From positions 124,001-188,000 of the forward strand of contig JARUKX010000001.1 in NCBI GenBank assembly GCA_029688825.1: DNA of 64,000 nt. Direction: 5' to 3'. Position 1 is the stretch's first letter; each line of letters opens with the position of its first letter. The position numbers and the translations under genes are program-made. This document shows positions 1 through 7,615 of this stretch, piece after piece. Source of the DNA: Haloarculaceae archaeon H-GB1-1. GTDB taxonomy: Archaea; Halobacteriota; Halobacteria; Halobacteriales; Haloarculaceae. The notes beneath the pieces were generated by a model. That model did not search any database and was not told the origin of the DNA. It saw only the letters and a program-made list of their open reading frames with translations.

Positions 1-623
1 GCCTCGGTCGGCGGTTCGTCGTCCATCGGTGGCGCAGGTGGCGTCTCGTCGCCGCCCGGTTCGGTTTGGGAGTCCTCTTCGGCACCCGACCCCATGAGGT
101 CGGCCGCGTCGACGGCGGTCGACGAGTCCCCGGCGTCGGTCTTCTCGGTCTCGACCGTTTCGGAGTCCGCTGGCGACGGCGATGGCGACGCCGACGACGA
201 CTCGGGTCCGGGAGACGAGACGGGCGACGAGGCCTCACCCGCGAGCACGTCCAGGACGTGCCCGCGGTTGTCCTCGATAGCTGTGACCAGCGTCTCGAAG
301 AGGGCTTGCTCCTCGGCGGTCAGTCCCTCGTCCTCGGTCGGCATGTCCGCCGCTGCGAGCGAGGCCATCTTGACGATCTTCCCGACGCGGCGTTCGTAGA
401 GGGCTTCGACCGTCTGCTCGGCGGTGTTGATGTCGTCGGTCAGCCGGTTCACTTCCGGGGCGTCGAACGGATCGTCCGCTTGCTCGGCGACGCGGTCGCG
501 CTCTCCTCGAAGCGACTGGATGAACTCGCCCGCGTCTGCGTAGAACGACTCCCGGAGCTGCTGGAGGCTATCGGTCTGTCGTTCGCGGCTCTGTGCCGAT
601 TGCAGTTCGTTCAGATCCATCAT
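1..623 (-). CDS. GINS complex subunit (Gins51-type), C-terminus cut by window edge
   Basis: The reading frame starts with tandem ATGs at 623 and 620 (protein begins MMDLNELQSAQSRERQTD) and runs off the window start. The first ~110 residues are a mixed-charge helical domain, followed by a Ser/Pro/Asp-rich linker (around EASPVSSPGPESSSASP) of the kind that separates the A and B domains of archaeal GINS proteins. GINS forms part of the CMG replicative helicase with MCM and a Cdc45/RecJ partner. It overlaps the stop codon of priS by 4 bases, and this priS-gins pairing is typical of haloarchaea, which is much of the support. The C-terminal domain lies outside the window, so the subtype is inferred. 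Confidence 0.75.
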   Translation of the reverse strand, partial: MMDLNELQSAQSRERQTDSLQQLRESFYADAGEFIQSLRGERDRVAEQADDPFDAPEVNRLTDDINTAEQTVEALYERRVGKIVKMASLAAADMPTEDEGLTAEEQALFETLVTAIEDNRGHVLDVLAGEASSPVSSPGPESSSASPSPSPADSETVETEKTDAGDSSTAVDAADLMGSGAEEDSQTEPGGDETPPAPPMDDEPPTE

Positions 624-1780
624 TCCTGCCCCTTCTCCGCCTGCCCGCGTGCCATCAGGAACACGCCGACGTACTCTGGCACGGAGACAACACCCGCCTC
701 CAGTGTAAAGCTATCGCCCAGCAGTTCGACCGTCGTTTCCTCGTCGAGTTCCACCGTGATGTCGTGGCTCGTGAACGTCTCGGGGACGGCGTCGACGAGC
801 GGGTCGAAGTCGTCCAGTTCGTCCCGCGGGATGCGGCGGACAGCCAGACCGCTCCCCCCGTGGAGGCTCCCCGGAAGCCGGATGAGACGGTTCGTGTCCG
901 TCGTCACGGGCTCGTCGATGGGGGCGTTCTCGTCGGTGACGACCTCCGTGACCAGCGAGTCCACCAGCGTTCGCACGCCGACGCCCCCTGCTTCGACGTT
1001 GCCCGCCTCGAACGCGTCACGGTTCTTCTGGATGGCCCCGTAGATGGTGGTCGCCCGGCCCTCGCCGATGCCGTCCAGTTCCTGCAACCGCTCCAGAGCG
1101 TCGTCTTCGGCCATCGACTCGACGTCCGAGACGAACTCGAGGAGGCGGCGGTGAACGCGTCGGCCCCAGCCACCTTCCGTCGACAGGACCCGTGCCGTGA
1201 CGTTACCCCGCATCTCCGTGCGGACGATTCCGTCGGGGTCGAGGCCGATTCCGCGCACGTAGTCGACGATTTCGCGGCGCGCGTCTCGGTCCAGCGTCTG
1301 GATTCCCTCGTCGCGGACGTGAACGTGGTACCCGCGCCCGCCGGAGAAGACGACCGTCAGGTCCTCGAACGCGAAGTCGTCCTCCAGGAAGTCGAGGAGG
1401 CGCTTCAACGCCCCTTTGCACTTCCGCAGCATCTCGGCGTAGCTGTCCTCGCCGAGCGTGACCGACGGCAAGTGATCGGCGTCGAGGTCGAACACGAGGT
1501 CCGAGGACCGCCACGTCTTCTTCGACATCGAGTTGGCCGACGGGTCGTCGTAGCGGCCCGCCGAGAAGTAGACGTGTCGCGGCCGCTCGCGCGCGAGGAA
1601 CTCTTCGATCGCGCCGATGTCCAGCATCGACTTGTGCCGGACCATCGTCTCGCCCGGTCCCGACGTCCAGGGGATGTAGCCCCACTCTCGCTCGTTCGCC
1701 TCCGGCGGCGGCGAAAGCTCCGCCCGTCGATAGTAGTCGCCGAAGCGCCCGCGAAGATAGGCTCGCGTCCGTTCCTCCAT
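620..1780 (-). CDS. priS: DNA primase small (catalytic) subunit PriS
   Basis: 386 residues, the usual length for archaeal PriS. It synthesises RNA/DNA primers at the replication fork together with PriL, which is not in this window. Visible catalytic elements are the metal-binding Asp pair in DLVFDLDADHLP (D98, D100), the SGGRGYH nucleotide-binding motif at 146-152, and the third acidic site and basic motif in DTNRLIRLPGSLHGG (295-309). The gene is followed by the GINS gene with a 4-base overlap, so the two are very likely co-transcribed and translationally coupled. Nothing is missing from the catalytic core. Confidence is high because all three primase motifs are present in order. Confidence 0.96.
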   Translation of the reverse strand: MEERTRAYLRGRFGDYYRRAELSPPPEANEREWGYIPWTSGPGETMVRHKSMLDIGAIEEFLARERPRHVYFSAGRYDDPSANSMSKKTWRSSDLVFDLDADHLPSVTLGEDSYAEMLRKCKGALKRLLDFLEDDFAFEDLTVVFSGGRGYHVHVRDEGIQTLDRDARREIVDYVRGIGLDPDGIVRTEMRGNVTARVLSTEGGWGRRVHRRLLEFVSDVESMAEDDALERLQELDGIGEGRATTIYGAIQKNRDAFEAGNVEAGGVGVRTLVDSLVTEVVTDENAPIDEPVTTDTNRLIRLPGSLHGGSGLAVRRIPRDELDDFDPLVDAVPETFTSHDITVELDEETTVELLGDSFTLEAGVVSVPEYVGVFLMARGQAEKGQE

Positions 1781-1868
1781 CTGCCAGAGGGATTTGCGAA
1801 CGGGCGTGAAAAGCCTTCCTTCCCGTGCCAGTGGTGCCGACGTTCAGCAGGCCCGGCACAGCCCCACG

Positions 1869-2351
1869 CTATCGGCCGAGCAACTTCGACAACCGGTCTG
1901 CGATTCCCTCGTCCTCGCCCAGTTTCAGGTAGTAGGCGTCGCCACCATCCTCGTAGTAGTTGTCGATGCGTCGCTGGACCTCGAAGCCAATGTACCGATA
2001 GAAGCTCAGCGCCTTTCGGTTCGTCGTCCGGGCGTGACACGTGACGGTCCCGTAGTTTTCAGCGACGCGGGCGACGAGCGCCTTCCCGAAGCCCTCGCCG
2101 CGGTAGTCCGGGTCGACCGCCAGGAACAGAACGTAGCCGTCCCGGCGAACCGCAGCGAAGCCGATGAGACGCTGACGGGCGCTGTCGATGTAGACGTACA
2201 CGGTCGAACGACGATAGGCGTCCTCGAAGAACCCACGACGCTGTCTGAGCACACCTTCGCCCTCTCGGATGCGCTCTTTGAGCTGCCAGGCGTCGTCCAC
2301 GTATGTCTCATCGCCTGGCTCGACGATCTGTCGTTCGACGTTGACGCTCAC
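1869..2351 (-). CDS. GNAT-family N-acetyltransferase (RimI-like)
   Basis: I place the start at a GTG at 2351 (protein VSVNVERQIVEPGD), giving 160 residues. The frame stays open upstream to 2477, but that extension is basic and unlike a haloarchaeal protein. The GNAT acetyl-CoA-binding motif A is clear as VDPDYRGEGFGKALV, preceded by the beta strand YVLFLAV and followed by the motif B segment NRKALSFYRYIGFEVQRR. The family acetylates protein N-termini or small molecules; the substrate here cannot be told from the sequence. It lies 88 bases upstream of priS on the same strand and divergent from the archease gene, sharing a short A+T-rich promoter region around 2376-2388. Confidence 0.85.
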   Translation of the reverse strand: MSVNVERQIVEPGDETYVDDAWQLKERIREGEGVLRQRRGFFEDAYRRSTVYVYIDSARQRLIGFAAVRRDGYVLFLAVDPDYRGEGFGKALVARVAENYGTVTCHARTTNRKALSFYRYIGFEVQRRIDNYYEDGGDAYYLKLGEDEGIADRLSKLLGR

Positions 2352-2451
2352 TACCACAGCGTTAGCGTGTTGGTCAATATAATTCCACCGCCCGACGCGA
2401 GCGTGGTGCGAGATGGAACGGCTTTCCTCCGTGGGTGTCGAACGTCGACGT

Positions 2452-2862
2452 ATGCCCTTCGCGTTGCGCGAACACACTGCCGACGTCGCAGTCGAGGCGA
2501 CCGGCGAGACGATGGCCGCGGTGTTCGCCGCCGTCGCCGACGGACTCGCCGCCGCGATGTGCGACGAGATTCCCGACAGTGGTGAGCGATTCGACCTCGA
2601 GGTGACGGCCGAGAGCCGTGAGGCACTGCTGTTCGACTACCTCGACCAACTCATCTACGAACGCGACGTTCGCGGGGTCCTCCCCGTCGACAACGACGCC
2701 AGCGTCACCGAAGCGGACGGCGAGTGGACCGTCGACGCGACTGCGCGTGGCGTCCCCCTGGCCGACCTCAGCGCCCGTGAAGTCAAAGCGGTCACCTACT
2801 CTGAGATGTCGCTCGAACGGTCCGACGACGGCTGGCGAGCGTACGTCGTCTTCGACGTCTGA
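2452..2862 (+). CDS. Archease
   Basis: 136 residues from the ATG at 2452 (MPFALREHTADVAVEATG). An upstream in-frame ATG at 2413 would add a basic 13-residue tail and is less likely. The family signature is the N-terminal HTADVAVEA segment, the central LFDYLDQLIYERDV and the conserved C-terminal REVKAVTYSEMSL. Archease activates the RNA ligase RtcB by promoting guanylylation and broadens its nucleotide use. Here it is followed 38 bases later by RtcA, so the pair is likely an RNA 3'-end processing operon. RtcB itself is not in the window. Family identification is strong. Confidence 0.93.
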   Translation: MPFALREHTADVAVEATGETMAAVFAAVADGLAAAMCDEIPDSGERFDLEVTAESREALLFDYLDQLIYERDVRGVLPVDNDASVTEADGEWTVDATARGVPLADLSAREVKAVTYSEMSLERSDDGWRAYVVFDV

Positions 2863-2900
2863 GCCGAACCGTTTTCACTCGTCCACGGCAAGCGCGAGCC

Positions 2901-3911
2901 ATGATCGACGTGGACGGCGAAGCCGGCGGCGGACAGCTGCTCCGGACCGCGCTCACGTACGCGATGCTGACCGAAACGTCCGTCCGGGTCGAGAACGTCC
3001 GCGGCAACCGCCCCGACCCGGGACTGAAGCCCCAACACCGTGCTGCTGTCCGGGTCGCTGCGGCCGTCTCCGACGCCGACGTCGACGGCGAAGAACTGGG
3101 GTCCGAGACCGTCGAATTCGATCCACGGGGCCTCTCGGGCGGGCACTACGAGGTCGACGTCGGAACGGCCGGCAGTACGACGCTGCTCTTCGACACGCTG
3201 CTCCCCGTCGCGACGGCCCTCGACGCCCCGCTCTCGCTGACTGCTCGTGGCGGGACGGACGTCAAGTGGGCCCCGACGATGCCGTACTATCGACGCGTGA
3301 AGCTGCCGCTGCTCCGCCGGTTCGGCCTTCAGGCCGCCGTGGACGCCGAGCGTCCCGGCTTCTATCCAGTGGGTGGGGGTAAAGCGACCCTCCGCCTCGC
3401 GCCGTCGACGCTCGACCCAATCCGACTCGCAGAACGCGGCGACGAGCAGGGCATTCGGGTCTATTCGACCGCCGCCGATTCGTTGGCGAACGCCGACGTC
3501 GCCGACCGGCAGGCGACCCGCGCCGTGGAGCGGCTCGACGCGATGGGTCACGAGGTGCTCGAACGGTCGGTCACCTACGCGGCGGCGGACTGCCCGGGGT
3601 CGGTTCTCTGCCTCCGTGCCGACTACGACTCGACGACGACCGGTTTCGACGCGCTGGGGGAGAAAGGTATGCCGTCGGAGGACGTGGCCGACGAGGCCGT
3701 CGATGCGTTCGTCGCCTTCGCCGGTGGCGACGCAGCAGTCGATACGCACATGGCCGACCAGTTACTCGTCTTCCTCGCGCTGGCCGGTGGGGAACTCCGC
3801 GTCCCCTCGCTGACCGACCACGTCGAGACCAGCCTCGAACTGCTGGCGCAGTTCGGGTTCGAGCTGACGGTTTCGGACGACGACTCACCGACCATAGCCT
3901 CGGGTATTTGA
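2901..3911 (+). CDS. rtcA: RNA 3'-terminal phosphate cyclase RtcA
   Basis: 336 residues, full length for RtcA. The enzyme converts an RNA 3'-phosphate to a 2',3'-cyclic phosphate through a covalent AMP-histidine intermediate. The family N-terminus DGEAGGGQLLRTAL, the RGNRPDPGLKPQHRAAV segment, the HYEVDVGTAGSTTLL motif and the catalytic histidine in DTHMADQLLVFLALAGG are all visible. It directly follows archease, which suggests both act on tRNA-splicing or RNA-repair ends. The start ATG at 2901 yields the usual short IDVDGEAGGG beginning. No unusual residues were seen. Confidence 0.95.
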   Translation: MIDVDGEAGGGQLLRTALTYAMLTETSVRVENVRGNRPDPGLKPQHRAAVRVAAAVSDADVDGEELGSETVEFDPRGLSGGHYEVDVGTAGSTTLLFDTLLPVATALDAPLSLTARGGTDVKWAPTMPYYRRVKLPLLRRFGLQAAVDAERPGFYPVGGGKATLRLAPSTLDPIRLAERGDEQGIRVYSTAADSLANADVADRQATRAVERLDAMGHEVLERSVTYAAADCPGSVLCLRADYDSTTTGFDALGEKGMPSEDVADEAVDAFVAFAGGDAAVDTHMADQLLVFLALAGGELRVPSLTDHVETSLELLAQFGFELTVSDDDSPTIASGI

Positions 3912-4094
3912 TCCGACCGGTCAGTTTGTTTCAGTGACACCTGCCCAAGCAGATATACCGCCTCACCACTGATTCGCCCGCAGACACGGCCCCATCCAGT
4001 GGGCGTCTTCCCCCTCCAAGGGGATTCACTGGGCAGGACGCGACCGAGAGAGCATGACTCACCGATCACCGCCGGAGGACGAAGCGCCGCACAG

Positions 4095-5510
4095 ATGAGC
4101 ATCGGACGAACACTCGCGGTCGGAGCTATTCTCCTCCTCATGACGCTCTCGTTGGCGTCGGCGAACGTCGTCGTCGCGAGCGAGCGGACGGTCCTCGACC
4201 CCGACTTCGTGACGGGGACGATGGAACGAGAAGACGGCTACCAGACCATCGACGAAACCCTCGAAACGGTCTTCGAGTCGGCCGTCGAGTCCGACGGCGC
4301 GTCGACCGACTCTGCCGCTGGACCGGCACTGATGAGCGCCGTCGCGGACCGCGCCGTGACCCCCGCCTACGTCCAACAGCAGACGGAAGCCAACGTCTAT
4401 CGAGGCTACACCTTTCTACACGGCGAGCGAGAGAACCTCACCCTCGCCGTCGACACCGAACCCGTGGTCGCGAACGTCTCGGAGGCCGTGGAAGCGTCCG
4501 TCAGAAACCGGTCACTCGCCGACCAGATCGCGTCGTCCTCGGCCACCGACTCCGACACACCGCTGAACCCCGAACGTCTCGCAAACCTGACCGCGGGGCC
4601 CGAACAGTACCGCACCGCGAAGGCCGAGTTCAGAGACGACCTGCGGGGCCGAATCGTCGACCGGCTCGCACGCCAGGCGTTCGGGACCGCCAGCGACGAC
4701 GAGCGGCTCGCGCTCGTCATCGACGACTACGACCCCGACGCATACACCGACGCGGAGAAGGACCGGATGGTCGACGAGCGAGAGAGCGAGATTCGCGCTG
4801 CGTTCGCCGAGCGAATCAGGACCACCCGCGAGGACGAACTCGACCGACGACTCGACGCCCAACTCGACGTCCTTCGAAACGAGACCACCCCCACCCCCAC
4901 CGCGGAGGACAACGTCACTGTCGCGACGACTCGGCTCCAGAACGTCCTCGTCACCGGCCTGACCACCGAGATGTCGTACGAGACGTTCGACGCCGAGTAC
5001 ACGGCCGCGAAAGCTGACCTCGCGACCGCGCTCGGGTCGCGCGCAGAGTCTCAACTCCGTAGCGACGTCCCTGCCCGAATCTCTCTGACTGAGAACCTCA
5101 CGCAGGCGGACAGACAGCAGCTTCAGCGAGCGAGTACGGCCGTCCAGGTCGTCGATGGCCTCAGCATCGCGTTCCCCCTGCTCGGCCTCGCCCTCGTCGC
5201 CCTTCTCTGGTGGCTGACGCGCTCGCTCGAAACCGTCGCGCTCGGAACAGGGTTCAGCCTGCTCGGCGTCGGCCTCCCGACGTACGCCCTCGCTGAGGCC
5301 GCGGCGCGTCGGCTTCCAACGCTGCTCCCGCCCGCCCCCGACCCATCCGTCCAGCCCGTCTTCGACCTCGTCGTCGCGTTCGCTACCCGCACTCTCGACG
5401 TCTTGGGGAGCCAGTCGCTCGCGCTCAGCGTGCTGGGCCTCCTCCTCGTCATCGCCGGTCTCTTGCTCCGCTACGAGTACGTGACCCTCGATTCACTCCG
5501 GTCGGCGTGA
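4095..5510 (+). CDS. Conserved membrane protein of unknown function
   Basis: I do not recognise this family. The best start is the ATG at 4095 (MSIGRTLAVGAILLLMTLSL), giving 471 residues with a signal-anchor in the first ~28. A long acidic, helical, probably extracellular region follows (about residues 30-345, with many Asp, Glu and Arg and an LSLAS...ERTVLDPDFV start). Near the C-terminus there are three hydrophobic segments around 350-375 (IAFPLLGLALVALLWWL), 383-400 (ALGTGFSLLGVGLPTYALA) and 435-457 (LALSVLGLLLVIAGLLL). It follows rtcA after 183 bases and precedes a tRNA locus; no functional link is evident. The frame can be extended upstream to 3999, but that portion looks non-coding. Confidence 0.7.
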   Translation: MSIGRTLAVGAILLLMTLSLASANVVVASERTVLDPDFVTGTMEREDGYQTIDETLETVFESAVESDGASTDSAAGPALMSAVADRAVTPAYVQQQTEANVYRGYTFLHGERENLTLAVDTEPVVANVSEAVEASVRNRSLADQIASSSATDSDTPLNPERLANLTAGPEQYRTAKAEFRDDLRGRIVDRLARQAFGTASDDERLALVIDDYDPDAYTDAEKDRMVDERESEIRAAFAERIRTTREDELDRRLDAQLDVLRNETTPTPTAEDNVTVATTRLQNVLVTGLTTEMSYETFDAEYTAAKADLATALGSRAESQLRSDVPARISLTENLTQADRQQLQRASTAVQVVDGLSIAFPLLGLALVALLWWLTRSLETVALGTGFSLLGVGLPTYALAEAAARRLPTLLPPAPDPSVQPVFDLVVAFATRTLDVLGSQSLALSVLGLLLVIAGLLLRYEYVTLDSLRSA

Positions 5511-5570
5511 CGCCGGACTGATCTCTCGCGGGATGGGCGTCACTAACGCGCCTCGTTCGCTGTGTTCGCG

Positions 5571-5596
5571 ATAATGCGCCGGCCGGGATTTGAACC
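5571..5596. repeat. Duplicated tRNA-Gly 3' end (distal copy)
   Basis: These 26 bases are identical to 5695-5720, which contain the 3' end of tRNA-Gly (through the T-loop TTTGAACC on the plus strand) plus five bases beyond the discriminator. The copy lies 124 bases away on the 3' side of the tRNA gene. A duplicated tRNA 3' end is the classic footprint of integration by a tyrosine recombinase, but the interval here is too short to carry an element. Confidence 0.75.
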
Positions 5597-5659
5597 AGAA
5601 TCAGACGTGCTCGCTCACCCCGTTCGCTGTGCGCGACTGATAGGGTTCAGAAATCCCGG
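5583..5659. repeat. Large inverted repeat starting in the tRNA 3'-end copy
   Basis: CCGGGATTT (5583-5591) followed by GAACC (5592-5596) pairs with GGTTC (5644-5648) and AAATCCCGG (5651-5659), leaving a two-base AG bulge. This gives 14 base pairs around a ~47-base loop. The left arm is part of the tRNA-like copy, so the hairpin joins tRNA-derived sequence to its inverted, partly degenerated partner. It could be a mobile-element end, a processed pseudo-tRNA structure or a terminator; I cannot decide. Confidence 0.55.
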
Positions 5660-5698
5660 TAGGACGGTTATGTCTCTCACGTTCGTTCGAGACAATAA

Positions 5699-5769
5699 TG
5701 CGCCGGCCGGGATTTGAACCCGGGCCATGAGCTTGGAAGGCTCAGGTCCTGCCACTAGACCACCGGCGC
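5699..5769 (-). tRNA. tRNA-Gly(TCC)
   Basis: On the minus strand the gene begins GCGCCGGTGGTCTAGTGGC and ends with the perfectly complementary CCGGCGC plus discriminator A. The anticodon arm is TGAGC-CTTCCAA-GCTCA with anticodon TCC, reading GGA and GGG glycine codons. The T-arm has GGTTCAAATCC. Length is 71 bases, with no encoded CCA and no intron. Its 3' end is repeated at 5571-5596. Confidence 0.95.
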
Positions 5770-5816
5770 TCATTTCACCGTTGCGCCGCCCACTTTATGG
5801 GTGTTTCCTTTCGTCG

Positions 5817-6452
5817 TCAGTCGACTGTGACCTCGGCGTAACAGTTGCCGCTTGAGACCCTGACCGACTCGACGGCGAGTCCGCTCGCGTCGAGGTCCGC
5901 CTCGAACTCGGCGGGCGAGTAGATGTGATAGAACCGCGGGACCACCTCGCCGCCGGGGAGCGTCCAGTCGACGGTCGTATCGAACCCCTCCGTCGCGTCG
6001 AAGCGGTCGTGTTCCGTCGACCACGCGCTTACGAGCGCCCGTCCACCCGGTGACAGGACCCGTGCCAGTTCGTCGAGGCTTCGCCGCCGCATCTTCCGCT
6101 CGGGGAGATGGTGCAGCGTGGCGATGTAGACCGCGACGTCGACCGTCGACGCAGCCAGGGGAATCGACGCCGCATCACCCTGCACGAGTGCGACGTCAGG
6201 GTCGCTCGCAGTCCGCTCGCGGGCCTCGTCGAGCAACGGACGACTCGCATCGACGCCGACGACGCGGTCCGCGACCCCGGCCAGGACCGAGAGGTGCCGA
6301 CCGTTCCCACACCCGAGGTCGAGACCAACTCCGACGTCGTCGACGTCCGAGACGAACCCCTCGATCTCCGGCCAGGGGTACTCCCGCGTCTTCGAGAAGT
6401 GATCGGCGATCCGGTCGTAGGTCTCCTTGACCGACCGCCGGTCGTCGCCCAT
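5817..6452 (-). CDS. SAM-dependent methyltransferase, Trm9/ALKBH8-like
   Basis: 211 residues from the ATG at 6452, which overlaps the tyrS stop codon. Class I methyltransferase motifs are present: motif I GLDLGCGNGRHL, the acidic motif II in DRVVGVDASRPLL, motif IV-like DVAVYIATLHHLPE and the LSPGGRALVSAW post-motif. The N-terminal VKETYDRIADHFSKTREYPW resembles eukaryotic Trm9 and the ALKBH8 methyltransferase domain, which methylate the wobble-uridine side chain of tRNA together with Trm112. That specific role is inferred from similarity and from the position next to TyrRS and a tRNA gene. A generic small-molecule methyltransferase is the alternative. Confidence 0.85.
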   Translation of the reverse strand: MGDDRRSVKETYDRIADHFSKTREYPWPEIEGFVSDVDDVGVGLDLGCGNGRHLSVLAGVADRVVGVDASRPLLDEARERTASDPDVALVQGDAASIPLAASTVDVAVYIATLHHLPERKMRRRSLDELARVLSPGGRALVSAWSTEHDRFDATEGFDTTVDWTLPGGEVVPRFYHIYSPAEFEADLDASGLAVESVRVSSGNCYAEVTVD

Positions 6453-7486
6453 CAGTCGTACGTCTCCGGGTACGCGTTCCGGAGGAGGTCGGGGTCGTCG
6501 TTCAGTCGCTGCCGAATCGGGTCGATGACCTCGGAGATGTACGTCGCCGCCGCTCCCTTGAGGTCCGCAGGGTGGAGCTCTTCGCTCACGAAGTCCGCCT
6601 CCAGTTCCTCGTAGGACTCGTACACGAGATCTCCGCCGTACTCCTCGGGCCGGTCGACGACGAACTCCCACTCGTCGTCACCGAGAATCGGGAAGACGAG
6701 ATATCGCAGGTACTCCAGCACGCCGTTGTCCTCGACCTCGCCCATCGGGCAGTAGGCCTGCTGGAGCTTCTCCTCGACTTCCTCGGGCGAATCCGAGAGA
6801 TTCACTTTGGAGTCTTCCTCGGACGAACTCATCTTGTCGCCGGTCAAGCCCGAAAGCAGGGGCGCGAAGATACACACCGGTGCGCTACCGCCGTAATCCT
6901 CCAGAATCTCCCGCGAGAGCATGTAGATGCCACGCTGGTCGATGCCGCCGTACGCGATGTCGGCGTCCAGCGCCTTCACGTCGAGACTCTGCATCAGCGG
7001 GTAGATCAGCCCGCCGAGATTGGGGTTGTCGCTCTCGCGAACGACCTCGCTGCCCGCCCGCTGCACGCGTGAAATCGTCGTCTCGGCGGCCATCCGGTAG
7101 ATCTCCAGCGTGTAGTCCGGGTCCAGTTCGAAGTCCGTCCCGCGGACGAACTCGATCTGATCGGCGTCCGCACCCGCCGCGTCGATCATACCGCGAATCG
7201 CTTCCTCGTAGTACGTCGAGCGCGCGTCGAGCAGGTCGAACGGGCTCTTCTCGTCGTCGAGGTGCGCGTGAAGATCCGCGATGAGGACCGTGACCTCCAT
7301 CCCTGCTCGCAGGAAGTCCGCCAGCTTCCGCATCGTCGTGAAGTGTCCGATGTGCATCTCGCCGGTCGGTGCGTATCCGATATAGGCCGACGGAGACCCG
7401 TCTGCGAACAGTTCCTCCAGTTCTTCGTCGGTGACGACCTCTTCGGTGTGGCGGGTCGCCAGTTCGAGCCGCTCGGCCGTGTCCAT
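6452..7486 (-). CDS. tyrS: Tyrosyl-tRNA synthetase
   Basis: 344 residues, class I archaeal/eukaryotic-type TyrRS. The HIGH motif is at 45-48 within APTGEMHIGHF and the KMSKS-type loop is KMSSS at 218-222. The tyrosine pocket segment YPLMQSLDVKALDADIAYGG (161-180) with its following GIDQRGIYMLSRE separates it from archaeal TrpRS. It attaches tyrosine to tRNA-Tyr in the cytoplasm. The gene is first of a two-gene minus-strand unit with the methyltransferase (4-base overlap, ATGA). A T-rich element near 7511-7522 (reverse strand ACGTTTTAACC) is placed to act as its promoter. Confidence 0.95.
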   Translation of the reverse strand: MDTAERLELATRHTEEVVTDEELEELFADGSPSAYIGYAPTGEMHIGHFTTMRKLADFLRAGMEVTVLIADLHAHLDDEKSPFDLLDARSTYYEEAIRGMIDAAGADADQIEFVRGTDFELDPDYTLEIYRMAAETTISRVQRAGSEVVRESDNPNLGGLIYPLMQSLDVKALDADIAYGGIDQRGIYMLSREILEDYGGSAPVCIFAPLLSGLTGDKMSSSEEDSKVNLSDSPEEVEEKLQQAYCPMGEVEDNGVLEYLRYLVFPILGDDEWEFVVDRPEEYGGDLVYESYEELEADFVSEELHPADLKGAAATYISEVIDPIRQRLNDDPDLLRNAYPETYD

Positions 7487-7576
7487 ACCTCCGTGTCCCC
7501 GGGCCGGCGGTTAAAACGTTTCTTTCGTCCGGCTCGACGGGTCATCAGCGACGTTCATTCCGCCATTTAGATGCGA

Positions 7577-7585
7577 AAATATTTA
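7577..7585 (+). promoter_or_regulatory. TATA-like box for the PKD-domain protein gene
   Basis: AAATATTTA sits 31 bases before the ATG at 7616, in an otherwise G+C-rich stretch. This spacing fits a leaderless archaeal transcript. The assignment is by position and base composition only. Confidence 0.5.
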
Positions 7586-7615
7586 CCGGATATCGACTGA
7601 GTACCGCACATCTCG

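Noticed and set aside
5595-5698. A second tRNA gene next to tRNA-Gly
   Set aside because: Only the T-arm and acceptor 3' strand are present; no anticodon arm or matching 5' acceptor strand can be formed.
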